IMG/VR virus record: IMGVR_UViG_3300024346_000357
Span: 1 to 29,944 of that record
DNA: 29,944 nt
DNA from: a virus
Strand: one strand, 5' to 3'
Shown here: positions 1-7,015 of the stretch, in pieces
How the letters are laid out: each line of letters begins with the position of its first letter
Position numbering within the stretch: the first letter of the stretch is position 1
Translations under genes and position numbers: made by a program
The notes under the pieces: generated by a model
What the model was told of the DNA's origin: nothing
The model's input: only the letters and a program-made list of their open reading frames with translations
Database searches by the model: none

Positions 1-123
1 CAGGTTCTACTGGTGGCTCTTCAGGTTCTACTGGTGGCTCTTCAGGTTCTACTGGTGGCTCTTCAGGTTCTACTGGTGGCTCTTCAGGTTCTACTGGTGG
101 CTCTTCAGGTTCTACTGGTGGCG
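1..123 (-). repeat. 21-bp tandem repeat coding EPPVEPE units
   Basis: Five full copies of a 21-bp unit, starting at 1, 22, 43, 64 and 85, and one partial copy are almost identical at DNA level. They encode a seven-residue Glu-Pro-Pro-Val-Glu-Pro-Glu unit in the PA14 protein. The array continues beyond the left edge. Less regular EPPTPPVEP units follow up to about 190. Such Pro/Glu arrays act as extended stalks and change length by slippage. Confidence 0.9.
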
Positions 124-2944
124 TTGGTGGCTCGACTGGAGGCTCAACTGGTGGGGTTGGTGGTTCAACAGGTGGAGTTGGAGGTTCTGGTGTTGGGTCA
201 GCAATAAGTATTTGAGTAGCAACTACGCTTGAATATTTAGCAAGTGAATCATTGTCTGAACGAACACTGATTTGATATGTAGTATCTAATCCACCAGTTG
301 ACTCGAACAAAGATGCTGAAAGAACAATGCTTGTATTAAGAGCATTGGCATCTCCTGCGTTACCAGTTGCAATTCCCCAGCCGCTATCTCCAACAGACCA
401 TGAAATTGCATAACGCTCTGGAGAAATTATTCCTGAAGGTGGGTCCCAAGAAACTTGAACATCGCCATTTTCTAATTGTGTGACAACAATGTTTGATGGT
501 GCCTCGATAGGGCTTTGAAGAATGACCTCTTCTTGAACTGTTGTCTGTGCAGTTTGAACAGCAGCAATGGCCTCTACTGTCTTTGTTATTGCAATCTGTG
601 CATCTGCTACAGCAGTCTCCATTGCCTCTACTGCTTGTTCAGCCTCTACTAAGTCTGCCTGTGCATCTGACAAATTTTGCTGGGCAGCGTCTTCTTCTAA
701 ATCTAAAACTTCAAGTTCATCTTGTTCCTGCGTAAGAGTTGCTTCAGCAGCGGCCAAAGTAGAAAGTTGTTGTGAAGTTGCACTCGACTGGGTAAATGCT
801 GAGCCTGGAACTATTACATTTCCTGCTCCCAAGTCCCAGAAGAACTGGACCCAAGCGCCACCACCGTTTTCGTAGTACCAAAGAACAAAGTCCATAGGGT
901 CATCGGCTACAACGTTATAGGTCTGTGTGGAACCGCCCCCACCCTTGTCATACCAATCATTTATAACGGTAGTTCCATCAAGAACTACCCTCACTCCATC
1001 ATCCGCTGGAGCGTGTAAAGAGATAGTTCCAGTTACAGGAGCAGTAAGTTGTCCAGAATATTTAACGATTACATCTTCACCACGACTAGAGCCAGCAACT
1101 AGTCCGCCACCCCACTGTTCGTTAATTCCATCTGTGTCTGTAGTGGTGTGAATGGGAACAGCGTTTGTAGGAAGAGTTGGAGCATTGTTTTGCCCATTAA
1201 CGTTATAAACCTCTACCTTCAACCCAGGGGATGTAGCAGCATCAACTACTGCTTGAGCCGCTGCTTCTGCTGTAGTTGCACTAGCAACAACAACTTCTTG
1301 AGCATCTACTGCTGCTTGCGCTTGTGCTAAAACTTCTGTTTTATCTGCAACTACTGCCGCTGCTGCTGGCTCTGTCAGTGCTGTTTGAGCAAGAGTCTCT
1401 GCTGTCTGCATAGATACTGTTGCTGTCTCGATGGCTTCTTGCGCCTCAACTACTGCGTCAACAGCAGCATCAACTACTGCAATTATTTCTGTCTTTTGTA
1501 GTGGCAAAGCATCTGATGAAGTAACAACTGTCTGTAGTGTGTTAGATGCTTGCTCAATCGCTGCTGAAGAAACAACTACTTGTGCTTTGGCAACAACAAC
1601 AACTGCCTCAACTACAGAGGCGGTTGCTGTCTCGGAAGAAGAGAGAGCAGTAGTTGCTGCTGTTTGCATAGTTGTTGTAGCAGTGGTGGCTGCTGTCTGA
1701 GCAGAGGTCTGGGCTGTTTGTAAACTTGAAAGAGTTCCTTGCGCTGTAGAGAGAGTTGTTGTCGCGGTGGTCTCTGCTGTTTGTAGCGTTGTGAGAGTGC
1801 TTTGCTCTGTAGATAAAGTTGTTGCTGCTTGCTGAGCCGCTGCAACTAAGGCAGGGTCTGAAGATGTTTTTGTAACTTTAATGTTGTCAATAATGTAGTA
1901 ATCAGCATCTTTTACAATAGTGACAGTGTCAATGTTTGTGCCAGTTACAGTCTCGGTTGTGGTGTATTGAACAGACTGAAGTTGAGTGGATACGTTATTG
2001 TCCATAACCGTTGTGGTTGTGGTTCCATTTGTATTTGTTGTAATAATTGGTGTATCGCCATTTTTAGCGTATACGCCCATGACTACTTGTGTGACTGTGC
2101 CAGTGTTAGATGGATTTACGTCAATAACAACATCGTTTGCTGGACTAATAATTACAAGACCAGGACCAGCAGTTTGTGGGGTATTCCAGTTTCCACCTAT
2201 AGAAACACCAGTAGAGCCAGTTGAAGAAGTTACTGTTGTTCCGCCAGTGGTTACTGTAACTACGCTTGTTGTGTTATTAGTAAAAGTCTCTGTTGTAGTT
2301 GTTGTTGTATTGGCTGCATCCGCTGCTGCCTGAGTTGTGGTTGCTGTTGTTTGAGCAGAGGCAACTACTACTTCTTGAGAATCTACTGCTGCCGCTGCTT
2401 GAGTAAGAGTTGTTTGCGCTGTTGTTACTATCGCTGTTTGGCTTGTAACTGAGGCGGTTGCTTCGGCCAAAGTTTGATTGGCAGTTTGCGATGTTGCAAT
2501 GGCGGTCTCCGCCGTGCTGACTGCTGTTGCTGCTGACTCGGTGGCTGCACTGGCTGTCTCTACAGAGTTAGTTGCGCTTTGGACAGCAGTTGTTATTACT
2601 TGGGCTGGTTGAGATATTGATGATGCTACCTCCGTAAGTTGGGTTACTTTTGTTTCTAGTGTTGTTACCGCAGACTCTGCCGTTGCTACAGCAGTTGACG
2701 CTTCAGTCACTGTCCCTTGCGCTGAGACGACTGAAGGGTCTTCTTGGACCACCTCCGACGACGCACTTGAACCTACATTAGTATTTTGCCCAGCGCCTCC
2801 TTGGTCGGATTGAGTGTTATCAGCATACGCTTGTGACGGAAAGATGATTGCAATAATAAATGCAATTGAAGGCATACCAACAAGAGCAGCAATGAAACGC
2901 TTTGCTGCCCTGACAGTTGTTACTTTAATGAGGCGCTTACGCAC
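1..2944 (-). CDS. Large secreted PA14 / fibronectin-III protein (3' end outside window)
   Basis: At least 981 codons are open on the minus strand, with no stop before the left edge. The GTG start at 2944 follows a G-rich stretch and begins a signal peptide: basic residues 1-16, a hydrophobic core, and a likely cut after SQAYA at residue 41. Two long Ala/Thr/Val/Gln/Glu-rich, helix- or coiled-coil-like tracts (about 42-225 and 360-575) flank a beta-type segment near 225-360. Residues about 575-705 form a PA14-like domain with the typical DDGVRVVLDG motif at 648-657 followed by NDWYDKGGGG. Residues about 813-910 resemble a fibronectin type III domain (APSNIVV, VSWDPPSG, YQISVRS). A Pro/Glu repeat tail follows. 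PA14 domains often bind carbohydrate, so an adhesin or host-surface role is inferred. A Sec signal peptide is unusual for a phage structural protein. Alternatively this is a host-derived surface protein. The domain calls are fairly sure; the role is not. Confidence 0.85.
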   Translation of the reverse strand, partial: MRKRLIKVTTVRAAKRFIAALVGMPSIAFIIAIIFPSQAYADNTQSDQGGAGQNTNVGSSASSEVVQEDPSVVSAQGTVTEASTAVATAESAVTTLETKVTQLTEVASSISQPAQVITTAVQSATNSVETASAATESAATAVSTAETAIATSQTANQTLAEATASVTSQTAIVTTAQTTLTQAAAAVDSQEVVVASAQTTATTTQAAADAANTTTTTTETFTNNTTSVVTVTTGGTTVTSSTGSTGVSIGGNWNTPQTAGPGLVIISPANDVVIDVNPSNTGTVTQVVMGVYAKNGDTPIITTNTNGTTTTTVMDNNVSTQLQSVQYTTTETVTGTNIDTVTIVKDADYYIIDNIKVTKTSSDPALVAAAQQAATTLSTEQSTLTTLQTAETTATTTLSTAQGTLSSLQTAQTSAQTAATTATTTMQTAATTALSSSETATASVVEAVVVVAKAQVVVSSAAIEQASNTLQTVVTSSDALPLQKTEIIAVVDAAVDAVVEAQEAIETATVSMQTAETLAQTALTEPAAAAVVADKTEVLAQAQAAVDAQEVVVASATTAEAAAQAVVDAATSPGLKVEVYNVNGQNNAPTLPTNAVPIHTTTDTDGINEQWGGGLVAGSSRGEDVIVKYSGQLTAPVTGTISLHAPADDGVRVVLDGTTVINDWYDKGGGGSTQTYNVVADDPMDFVLWYYENGGGAWVQFFWDLGAGNVIVPGSAFTQSSATSQQLSTLAAAEATLTQEQDELEVLDLEEDAAQQNLSDAQADLVEAEQAVEAMETAVADAQIAITKTVEAIAAVQTAQTTVQEEVILQSPIEAPSNIVVTQLENGDVQVSWDPPSGIISPERYAISWSVGDSGWGIATGNAGDANALNTSIVLSASLFESTGGLDTTYQISVRSDNDSLAKYSSVVATQILIADPTPEPPTPPVEPPTPPVEPPVEPPTPPVEPEEPPVEPEEPPVEPEEPPVEPEEPPVEPEEPPVEP

Positions 2945-3027
2945 TCGGAAATACCCCCACCACAGGTTTATTTCATACAGCAAATGCTGTATTTATGTGC
3001 TTATTTTACACTATCAATCTTTAAAAA

Positions 3028-3687
3028 TTACTTAGATGTACGCAAGTAAACTTTTCTTACTGTTGCTGGATACCACTTTTCTCCACCTAAAACTGTAGGT
3101 ATGGCGTCTCTGTTAAGGTTATCTGCAATTAATTTATACGATAGACCAAGACTTCTTTCATTTTCTATTCTTTTAAGAACTGCTTCATTTACAAGAGGCA
3201 GTGGACCTAAGTCAACTCCCCAAACTTTGCCATTGTTACGTCTATCTTGGTGAACATCTTTCTGACGAAGCGAAATCATTCCGCGTTCCATCTCTGCCAT
3301 TGCAGACATAATTGTTACAACAAATCTTCCTTGATAAGTTGCAGTGTCCAAACCTAAATCAAGGAGTGCTAGACGCCAGTTGTATTTATGTGAACGGTCA
3401 ACAATGCTAAGGAAGTCACGAGTCGAACGAGCAAGTCGGTCAAGACGAGTGACAAAGAGGGCTTCTGCTTTGCCAGCATCTAAATCATCCAAGGCTTTCT
3501 TCAAGACAGGACGACCAGTGATGTTCTTTCCAGAACGACCCTCTTCACGAAGCATCTCCACTTCATACCCTTGCGACTCCGCTGCATAGCGAAGTTGCTT
3601 TTCTTGGGCATCAAGGCTTACCCCGTCATCCACCTGCATTTGGGTGGAGACTCGGGCATAGCAATAGGCGATTTTCTTTTCTGTCAC
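3028..3687 (-). CDS. Small serine recombinase (resolvase/invertase family)
   Basis: A 219-residue site-specific recombinase. The N-terminal catalytic domain has YARVSTQMQ with the nucleophile Ser14 and Arg12, EEGRSGKN near 48-55, the TRLDRLARSTRDF motif near 80-92, and the SAMAEMERGMISLRQK helix that leads to the DNA-binding part. The C-terminal segment (GLSYKLIADNLNRDAIPTV) looks like the start of a recombinase HTH domain. The protein is far shorter than large serine integrases and lacks their zinc and coiled-coil domains, so inversion, resolution or integration by a compact enzyme are all possible. GTG start; the GTGA overlap with the upstream membrane gene implies translational coupling. 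A 26-bp palindrome lies about 240 bp upstream. Confidence 0.9.
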   Translation of the reverse strand: MTEKKIAYCYARVSTQMQVDDGVSLDAQEKQLRYAAESQGYEVEMLREEGRSGKNITGRPVLKKALDDLDAGKAEALFVTRLDRLARSTRDFLSIVDRSHKYNWRLALLDLGLDTATYQGRFVVTIMSAMAEMERGMISLRQKDVHQDRRNNGKVWGVDLGPLPLVNEAVLKRIENERSLGLSYKLIADNLNRDAIPTVLGGEKWYPATVRKVYLRTSK

Positions 3688-3878
3688 TTAACGACCTTGA
3701 AAATCTCCTTAGTTGACTTTTTGTTCTTTCCACTTCTAAACAAGTTAAGAAAGGCTTGACCAAAGGCAACCAACAAAGCCAAACCAACAAAAGCAACGAT
3801 TAGTAGCAAAGCGCTACCAAGAACATACATACCTAGTTCAAAAGCCAACTCGAATGGTGCTTTCCAGTTAATATCCAT
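3684..3878 (-). CDS. Small single-span membrane protein upstream of recombinase
   Basis: About 64 residues with one strongly hydrophobic segment (YVLGSALLLIVAFVGLALLVAFG) and a basic Lys-rich C-terminus. There are tandem ATG codons at 3881 and 3878; the AGAGGA ribosome site is better spaced from the second. Its stop overlaps the recombinase GTG by four bases, so the two form an operon. The family is not recognised. A holin-like or membrane-anchoring role is possible but not shown. Confidence 0.7.
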   Translation of the reverse strand: MDINWKAPFELAFELGMYVLGSALLLIVAFVGLALLVAFGQAFLNLFRSGKNKKSTKEIFKVVK

Positions 3879-3926
3879 CATTTCCTCTTTTCTAGCGTAA
3901 TTTACGCTTGTTTGAGCCTACCATAT

Positions 3927-3952
3927 GTATACGCTTAGACCTAAGTGTATAC
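3927..3952. other. 26-bp near-perfect palindrome, candidate recombinase site or operator
   Basis: Arms GTATACGCTTAG and CTAAGTGTATAC are complementary except for one position and are separated by the dinucleotide AC. This is the size and layout (two 12-bp arms, asymmetric 2-bp centre) of crossover sites used by small serine invertases and resolvases. It lies just upstream of the recombinase operon, so it could instead be an operator controlling that operon. No second copy was seen in the window. Confidence 0.5.
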
Positions 3953-4003
3953 AGAATATAAGCACATGTGGTGCCTATTCATAACCTTCATATTGGACGA
4001 TTT

Positions 4004-4078
4004 TTACCCTAACGCTATCCAAATGAGCGTAAAGATAAGAATTGTGGCTGTTAGACCACCTAATAAGAACTCAATCAT
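4004..4078 (-). CDS. 24-residue membrane micro-protein
   Basis: The ATG at 4078 lies inside the end of the preceding gene (the sequence GATGATTGA contains both its stop and this start). The product MIEFLLGGLTATILIFTLIW plus four residues is a single transmembrane helix. It is the last of four overlapping micro-genes. No family is recognised. The overlap and hydrophobicity support it despite its size. Confidence 0.4.
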   Translation of the reverse strand: MIEFLLGGLTATILIFTLIWIALG

Positions 4079-4205
4079 CACTTTCCCCGAACCGTTCCTT
4101 AAGTTCGTATCTAGCCCGATAAATTCCACCAAGATACTCTTTTGAATAACTTTCTGCTCTTAGTTGTTTATGCAGTTCATCTAGGAACTCAAGAATGTCT
4201 TTCAC
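4071..4205 (-). CDS. 44-residue charged helical protein
   Basis: GTG start at 4205, inside the stop of the upstream zinc-finger gene (GTGA overlap). The product begins VKDILEFLDELHKQLRAESY and ends ELKERFGESDD, an acidic/basic helical protein. The unbroken chain of overlapping starts and stops with both neighbours is the main support. The function is unknown. Confidence 0.55.
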   Translation of the reverse strand: MKDILEFLDELHKQLRAESYSKEYLGGIYRARYELKERFGESDD

Positions 4206-4324
4206 TTGGCGTGCTCCTTCATATGTCTAGTTAGTGTGAAGTGTGCAAAGCCAGAGCGAACTTCAATCTCTTTTTTGCACTCGGGGCAGATTACCCTGCG
4301 ATTGGCTGAAACATTACTACTCAT
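4202..4324 (-). CDS. 40-residue C2H2-like zinc-finger protein
   Basis: The ATG at 4324 overlaps the stop of the upstream Cys-rich gene by eight bases. The motif CPEC at 13-16 and HFTLTRHMKEH at 28-38 give a C2H2-type zinc-binding pattern spanning nearly the whole protein. A longer reading of this frame from 4429 only repeats the Cys-rich gene's DNA in another frame, so the short start is preferred. DNA or protein binding is likely. Confidence 0.65.
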   Translation of the reverse strand: MSSNVSANRRVICPECKKEIEVRSGFAHFTLTRHMKEHAK

Positions 4325-4481
4325 CGCAACCACAAGGTTCGTCGTAATTGAACTCGCAAAAACAACAACCCATCTTTTCTCCGTGTGCTTTGCAGTAGTA
4401 AGTAAATTGGTGTTCATCGCAGCAGACAAACAACTTGTCCATAATCTCGTAGAACTCTGTTGTATCTATTGGTTTTGACAT
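4317..4481 (-). CDS. 54-residue Cys-rich protein
   Basis: The ATG at 4481 follows a GGAAGGAC ribosome site and lies about 20 bases after a consensus-like promoter. The product starts MSKPIDTTEFYEIMDKLFVC and carries CC, CxxxH, CCFC and CGC groups, enough cysteine and histidine for one or two zinc ions. It is the first gene of a four-gene micro-operon running to 4004. The family is not recognised. Confidence 0.65.
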   Translation of the reverse strand: MSKPIDTTEFYEIMDKLFVCCDEHQFTYYCKAHGEKMGCCFCEFNYDEPCGCDE

Positions 4482-4508
4482 ATCCGTCCTTCCGTAGTTG
4501 TTACCCTA

Positions 4509-4537
4509 AGTCTAAAACCTCTAGAATAGAATGTCAA
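4509..4537 (-). promoter_or_regulatory. Consensus-type promoter for the micro-gene operon
   Basis: Minus strand: -35 TTGACA (4537-4532), a 17-bp spacer, -10 TAGACT (4514-4509). The start of transcription would fall near 4502, about 20 bases before the ATG at 4481. The same TTGACA-N17-TAGACT pair occurs on the plus strand at 28890-28918. Confidence 0.75.
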
Positions 4538-4545
4538 GTTCTCCA

Positions 4546-4617
4546 GACGCCCTTTCCGTCACTCTGAGACGACGGCTAGCCAAGGGGGGAGAGGAGGGGG
4601 TGGGGTGAGGTCTTCGA
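4546..4617. repeat. Intergenic module copy A (divergent copy)
   Basis: Contains GCCCTTTCCGTC (compare GCGCTCTCTTTCCGTTAT in copies B and D) followed by a G-run tract at 4584-4617. It sits upstream of a minus-strand promoter, as do copies B and C. The G-rich part overlaps the 3' end of the neighbouring coding sequence, where it encodes Pro-rich residues. Confidence 0.45.
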
Positions 4618-5107
4618 GGGGGACGCGATAGCCAACAAAGCCTGGCTCCTCCGTCCAGTACTTAGGGTTCTTTGCCAGTTCCGAGGGGATTGAGCCAAAG
4701 ACCTCTACCCACTCATAGTCAGGGCTTACAGCGCACCCGTAAATTATCAAGCCATCTCTTTCATTTGGTTTGACTGGGACTTTAAAGATTGTTCGCATAG
4801 TACGAACTTCTATGTTGTGACCAACATCTGAAGTGATTTGTCCATAACTGTAGTGATAGCGATTAGCGTAAAGGGGATTGTTCCAAGGTTCTTCAAGTAA
4901 ATATGAAACTGCTCTTTCAGCAAGATTGCTTCGTGTGCCAGCAACATCTTCTGGAAGCAAGTAGTTCTTATCAACACCTTTTTGATAGTTCTCTGTGTTC
5001 TTACTATTTTCTTTTATCTTTGCTCTTATTTCAGCCATTCCAGAACATATCAAAATGTCTTCTGGCACCATTCTAATTAATCGTGAAGTGGGTAGATTAA
5101 GTATCAT
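4559..5107 (-). CDS. Conserved-looking phage protein of unknown function
   Basis: 182 residues. The central part (NLAERAVSYLLEEPWNNPLY; later SDVGHNIEVRTMRT and GLIIYGCAVSPDYEWVEVFG) looks like a folded alpha/beta domain, and the C-terminus is proline-rich (TPPPPLPPW). An acidic residue followed by ExR near the centre faintly recalls PD-(D/E)xK nucleases, but this is not enough for a call. It starts four bases after the upstream gene's stop and has no clear ribosome site at 5107. An internal ATG (MAEIRAKIKE) with TCTGGA is an alternative start. Confidence 0.7.
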   Translation of the reverse strand: MILNLPTSRLIRMVPEDILICSGMAEIRAKIKENSKNTENYQKGVDKNYLLPEDVAGTRSNLAERAVSYLLEEPWNNPLYANRYHYSYGQITSDVGHNIEVRTMRTIFKVPVKPNERDGLIIYGCAVSPDYEWVEVFGSIPSELAKNPKYWTEEPGFVGYRVPLEDLTPPPPLPPWLAVVSE

Positions 5108-5110
5108 GGA

Positions 5111-5497
5111 CTACTCAACGCCAAAGTATTTTTTAAGCCACATTGCCTTATCTACATCGTATGGTTTGTTTGGAGTTTTATCTTCGTAGTCATCGCCATA
5201 GTTATAAGTAATGTTTTCAGTTACATCAATAATGTAAGTAGCGCCTAAACATTCGTAAGACCAGTTATGCTCTTCTTCTCTTTCAGAGACATCCATCTCC
5301 ATAAATGAAGGAGGGTCTAAATCTTCATCATTGTCATCAATCCATGAGTAATACTTTGCGTGTGACTTTGCTAGATACTCTGCTTCACCACTTGAGTTTG
5401 CGTTTCCGTGGGTATCGCAACTATCGCAATACCAAACCCAGCCAGCAATTGTGCTTTTACAGGTTTTGTTTGTAATGAGGTCTTGTAGTGTTTCCAT
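5111..5497 (-). CDS. 128-residue acidic protein with CDSC motif
   Basis: The product has WYCDSCDTHGNA near residues 22-33, possibly half of a zinc site, then a strongly acidic middle and an aromatic C-terminus. The start at 5497 follows AAAGGAC at good spacing and a promoter in module B. It is co-directional with the 4559-5107 gene, four bases away. The family is not recognised. Confidence 0.7.
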   Translation of the reverse strand: METLQDLITNKTCKSTIAGWVWYCDSCDTHGNANSSGEAEYLAKSHAKYYSWIDDNDEDLDPPSFMEMDVSEREEEHNWSYECLGATYIIDVTENITYNYGDDYEDKTPNKPYDVDKAMWLKKYFGVE

Positions 5498-5529
5498 TTT
5501 TAAGTCCTTTCGTCATTTGTCTTGAGAAT

Positions 5530-5558
5530 ATGGTAAGTCTATACAATAAAAAGTGCAA
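5530..5558 (-). promoter_or_regulatory. Promoter upstream of the 5111-5497 gene
   Basis: Minus strand: TTGCAC (5558-5553), a 17-bp spacer, TACCAT (5535-5530), giving a short leader before the AAAGGAC site and the ATG at 5497. An A-tract lies just upstream and could act as an UP element. On the plus strand the same DNA has TATACAAT (5540-5547), so transcription in both directions is possible. Confidence 0.45.
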
Positions 5559-5619
5559 CTTTTTGCGCTCTCTTTCCGTTATAGGAGGAAGCGGAAAAAA
5601 GGAGGGGAGGGGGGTTAGG
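5540..5619. repeat. Intergenic module copy B
   Basis: Plus-strand order: TATACAAT (5540), a short A/T inverted repeat, T-run plus GCGCTCTCTTTCCGTTAT (5564-5582), purine tract with GGAGGAAGCGG, then GGAGGGGAGGGGGG (5601-5614). The same order recurs at 6690 and 7561, and more loosely at 4530. TTTCCG and CGGAAA within it can form a stem. Confidence 0.65.
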
Positions 5620-5800
5620 TGCGAGGTTTAGGTGGTTTGGGGGTGATGAGTTCCCTGACCATGTGCACGTTGTACATAATATCTCCTGTGCCATTGAGCA
5701 GGGCTAGCACCTCGGCAAAGGCTGTTTTGCGTGCCTTCTGACATCCAGAGCAGGGACAAACCCAATCGCCCCTCTGTGGAGTCTGGTTCGGGTCAGCCAC
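5615..5800 (-). CDS. 61-residue protein with Cys motif
   Basis: GTG start directly after the upstream stop (TAGGTG). The product includes GDWVCPCSGCQKARKTAF near 11-28, a likely zinc or metal site, and a Pro-rich basic tail (PKPPKPRT). It is the distal gene of the operon from 6670. The motif is common in short actinophage proteins, but no function is known to me. Confidence 0.65.
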   Translation of the reverse strand: MADPNQTPQRGDWVCPCSGCQKARKTAFAEVLALLNGTGDIMYNVHMVRELITPKPPKPRT

Positions 5801-6151
5801 CTACTTCTCCTTTTTAACTGTCTGGTGAGATACGAGTTTGCTCTCGGAAAGTAAATAGTATGTCTTGCCCCCGTCTTGGGAGAACGCCTCGAAGTTGCGC
5901 TTGCTCTGTAGAACTTCGCCCTCTTCGTCAAAGTAGTTAGAAACATCAATCCATTCATCTGGGTCATCAGTCAAAGGAGAGAGGTTGCGATAACGCAAGA
6001 GTCGCTCAAGGGTTTGCGTTGTGTGCTCGGCAGTAGCACCTGAGTGACCGAACTCTGCAAACTTAGCAACAATCTGTAGATACCACTCTATAACTTCTGG
6101 TTCTTCGCCAACTAGTTCTAGTTCACTCTTTGCGTGTTGAACAAGGCTCAT
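5801..6151 (-). CDS. Conserved actinophage protein of unknown function
   Basis: 116 residues beginning MSLVQHAKSELELVGEEPEV, with TLERLLRYRNLSPLTDDPDE and FEAFSQDGGKTYYLLSE. I recognise this pattern (helical N-terminus, SPLTDDPDEW, SxDGGKTYY) from many phages of actinobacteria, where it is annotated only as hypothetical. It overlaps the upstream gene by four bases (ATGA) and abuts the downstream gene. Possibly a nucleic-acid or host-interaction accessory; no function is inferred. Confidence 0.85.
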   Translation of the reverse strand: MSLVQHAKSELELVGEEPEVIEWYLQIVAKFAEFGHSGATAEHTTQTLERLLRYRNLSPLTDDPDEWIDVSNYFDEEGEVLQSKRNFEAFSQDGGKTYYLLSESKLVSHQTVKKEK

Positions 6152-6402
6152 TCTTCATCCTCTTGAAATATCAATTCTTCATTTGGAATGTAGACAATTA
6201 AGGGAAGTCGTGGGTCGGTAAGAACTGGTGCCCATACTTCAGTTGGATTATCAAGTTTTAAATTAAGTTCTTCTTTTAAAACTCTTTCCCATGTGTAGGC
6301 CCAGGAGCCATCACTTCCAGAGTTTGACCAACCATTGGGATGACGCTGCCAAGCACTACCTGTTGTATCAATAACCACTGAGCCTAAAGGTGGTTCAATC
6401 AT
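6148..6402 (-). CDS. Small actinophage-type protein
   Basis: 84 residues. The N-terminus MIEPPLGSVVIDTTGSAWQR followed by a GW motif resembles short beta-rich proteins found in actinophage early operons. It ends with an acidic tail. It overlaps the next gene by four bases (ATGA) and is separated from the upstream gene by four bases. The function is unknown. Confidence 0.75.
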   Translation of the reverse strand: MIEPPLGSVVIDTTGSAWQRHPNGWSNSGSDGSWAYTWERVLKEELNLKLDNPTEVWAPVLTDPRLPLIVYIPNEELIFQEDEE

Positions 6403-6406
6403 TTTA

Positions 6407-6670
6407 TTAGTCCTCTTCTTCTTTTTGTATCTCTAAAGGAGCAACGCCAAAATCAACAAGGACGTGGTAGGCAACTTCCATATAAATTGTGGCATTTGAT
6501 ATGAGGTCTTCTGGGTGGTGAAGTTCGTTCTTATTGTGAACCCCCCAGTTTTTTGAAAGATACTCTTTGAGTCCAGGAATAAGCCTATCTACAAATTCGT
6601 CAGAGGTCATGTAACCGCTTTTGCGTAACTCTTTATCAGAGACAGTTCGTGTTATTCGTTTTTGTACCAT
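6407..6670 (-). CDS. Small helical protein, first gene of leaderless operon
   Basis: 87 residues from the ATG at 6670 (MVQKRITRTVSDKELRKSGY). A TTG six bases upstream gives a longer reading but is not needed. A TACGAT -10 box ends six bases before the ATG, so the mRNA probably begins at or next to the start codon. The gene heads a five-member operon running to 5615 and probably beyond. The family is not recognised. Confidence 0.7.
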   Translation of the reverse strand: MVQKRITRTVSDKELRKSGYMTSDEFVDRLIPGLKEYLSKNWGVHNKNELHHPEDLISNATIYMEVAYHVLVDFGVAPLEIQKEEED

Positions 6671-6676
6671 ATTCAA

Positions 6677-6705
6677 ATCGTATCACTTCTACAATGAAAA
6701 GTTGG
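6677..6705 (-). promoter_or_regulatory. Leaderless promoter for the 6670-5615 operon
   Basis: Minus-strand -10 TACGAT (6682-6677) is followed by six bases and then the ATG. The position of a -35 17 bp upstream holds only CCAACT, a weak match. The module C core lies immediately upstream. Confidence 0.5.
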
Positions 6706-6776
6706 TTTTTTCGCGCTCCCTTTCCGTTAAAAGCCGAAGGGGCAAAAAAGAGGGGGAGGGGTGTAGGATGGAGGGA
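6690..6776. repeat. Intergenic module copy C, between divergent genes
   Basis: Plus strand: TACAAT box, short inverted repeat, T-run with CGCGCTCCCTTTCCGTTAA (6711-6730), CCGAAGGGG, A-run, then G-runs to 6775. CCCTTTC can pair with GAAGGGG. It lies between the minus gene at 6670 and the plus gene at 6782 and could serve promoters both ways. Confidence 0.65.
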
Positions 6777-6781
6777 TGGTA

Positions 6782-7015
6782 ATGGAGTATGGGTCTTGGC
6801 TGTTGGCTGTAATTGGCGTGGGCGGGATTTACTTTGTTGGTCGTAAGACCATCTGGGGTTGGCTTGTTCTGCTTTTTAACGAGTGCCTATGGATTGCCTA
6901 TGCCTTGATTACTGACCAATATGGCTTTATCTTTTCTGCCTTGGCGTATGGAATTGTTTATGTCCGTTCCTACATTCACTGGTCAAAAGAAAAAGTAAAC
7001 GAAATACCACTATGA
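6782..7015 (+). CDS. Small polytopic membrane protein
   Basis: About 77 residues with two to three transmembrane segments (GSWLLAVIGVGGIYFVG, WGWLVLLFNECLWIAYALI, FIFSALAYGIVYVRSYI). This pattern, with an internal WIAYA and a C-terminal YGIVYVRS, is familiar from actinophage membrane proteins and faintly recalls PnuC-type transporters, though it is much shorter. The GGAGGG site fits the ATG at 6782 better than the one at 6776. It overlaps the next gene by ATGA. Confidence 0.75.
   Translation: MEYGSWLLAVIGVGGIYFVGRKTIWGWLVLLFNECLWIAYALITDQYGFIFSALAYGIVYVRSYIHWSKEKVNEIPL

Noticed and set aside
1-123. Regular 21-bp repeats, possible CRISPR array
   Set aside because: There are no spacers; the units are head to tail, in frame and encode EPPVEPE within a long protein.
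541-2333. Several plus-strand frames opposite the PA14 gene
   Set aside because: They are low-complexity reverse readings of Ala/Thr-rich coding DNA and lack ribosome sites.
3945-4145. Plus-strand 66-residue frame
   Set aside because: No ribosome site; it opposes the coupled minus-strand micro-genes that explain the same DNA.
5564-5610. Module B hairpin as a classical terminator
   Set aside because: The T-run is on the 5' side and the A-run on the 3' side on both strands, the reverse of a rho-independent terminator.
5704-5967. Minus-strand 87-residue frame
   Set aside because: It overlaps two well-supported genes in another frame and has basic low-information content.
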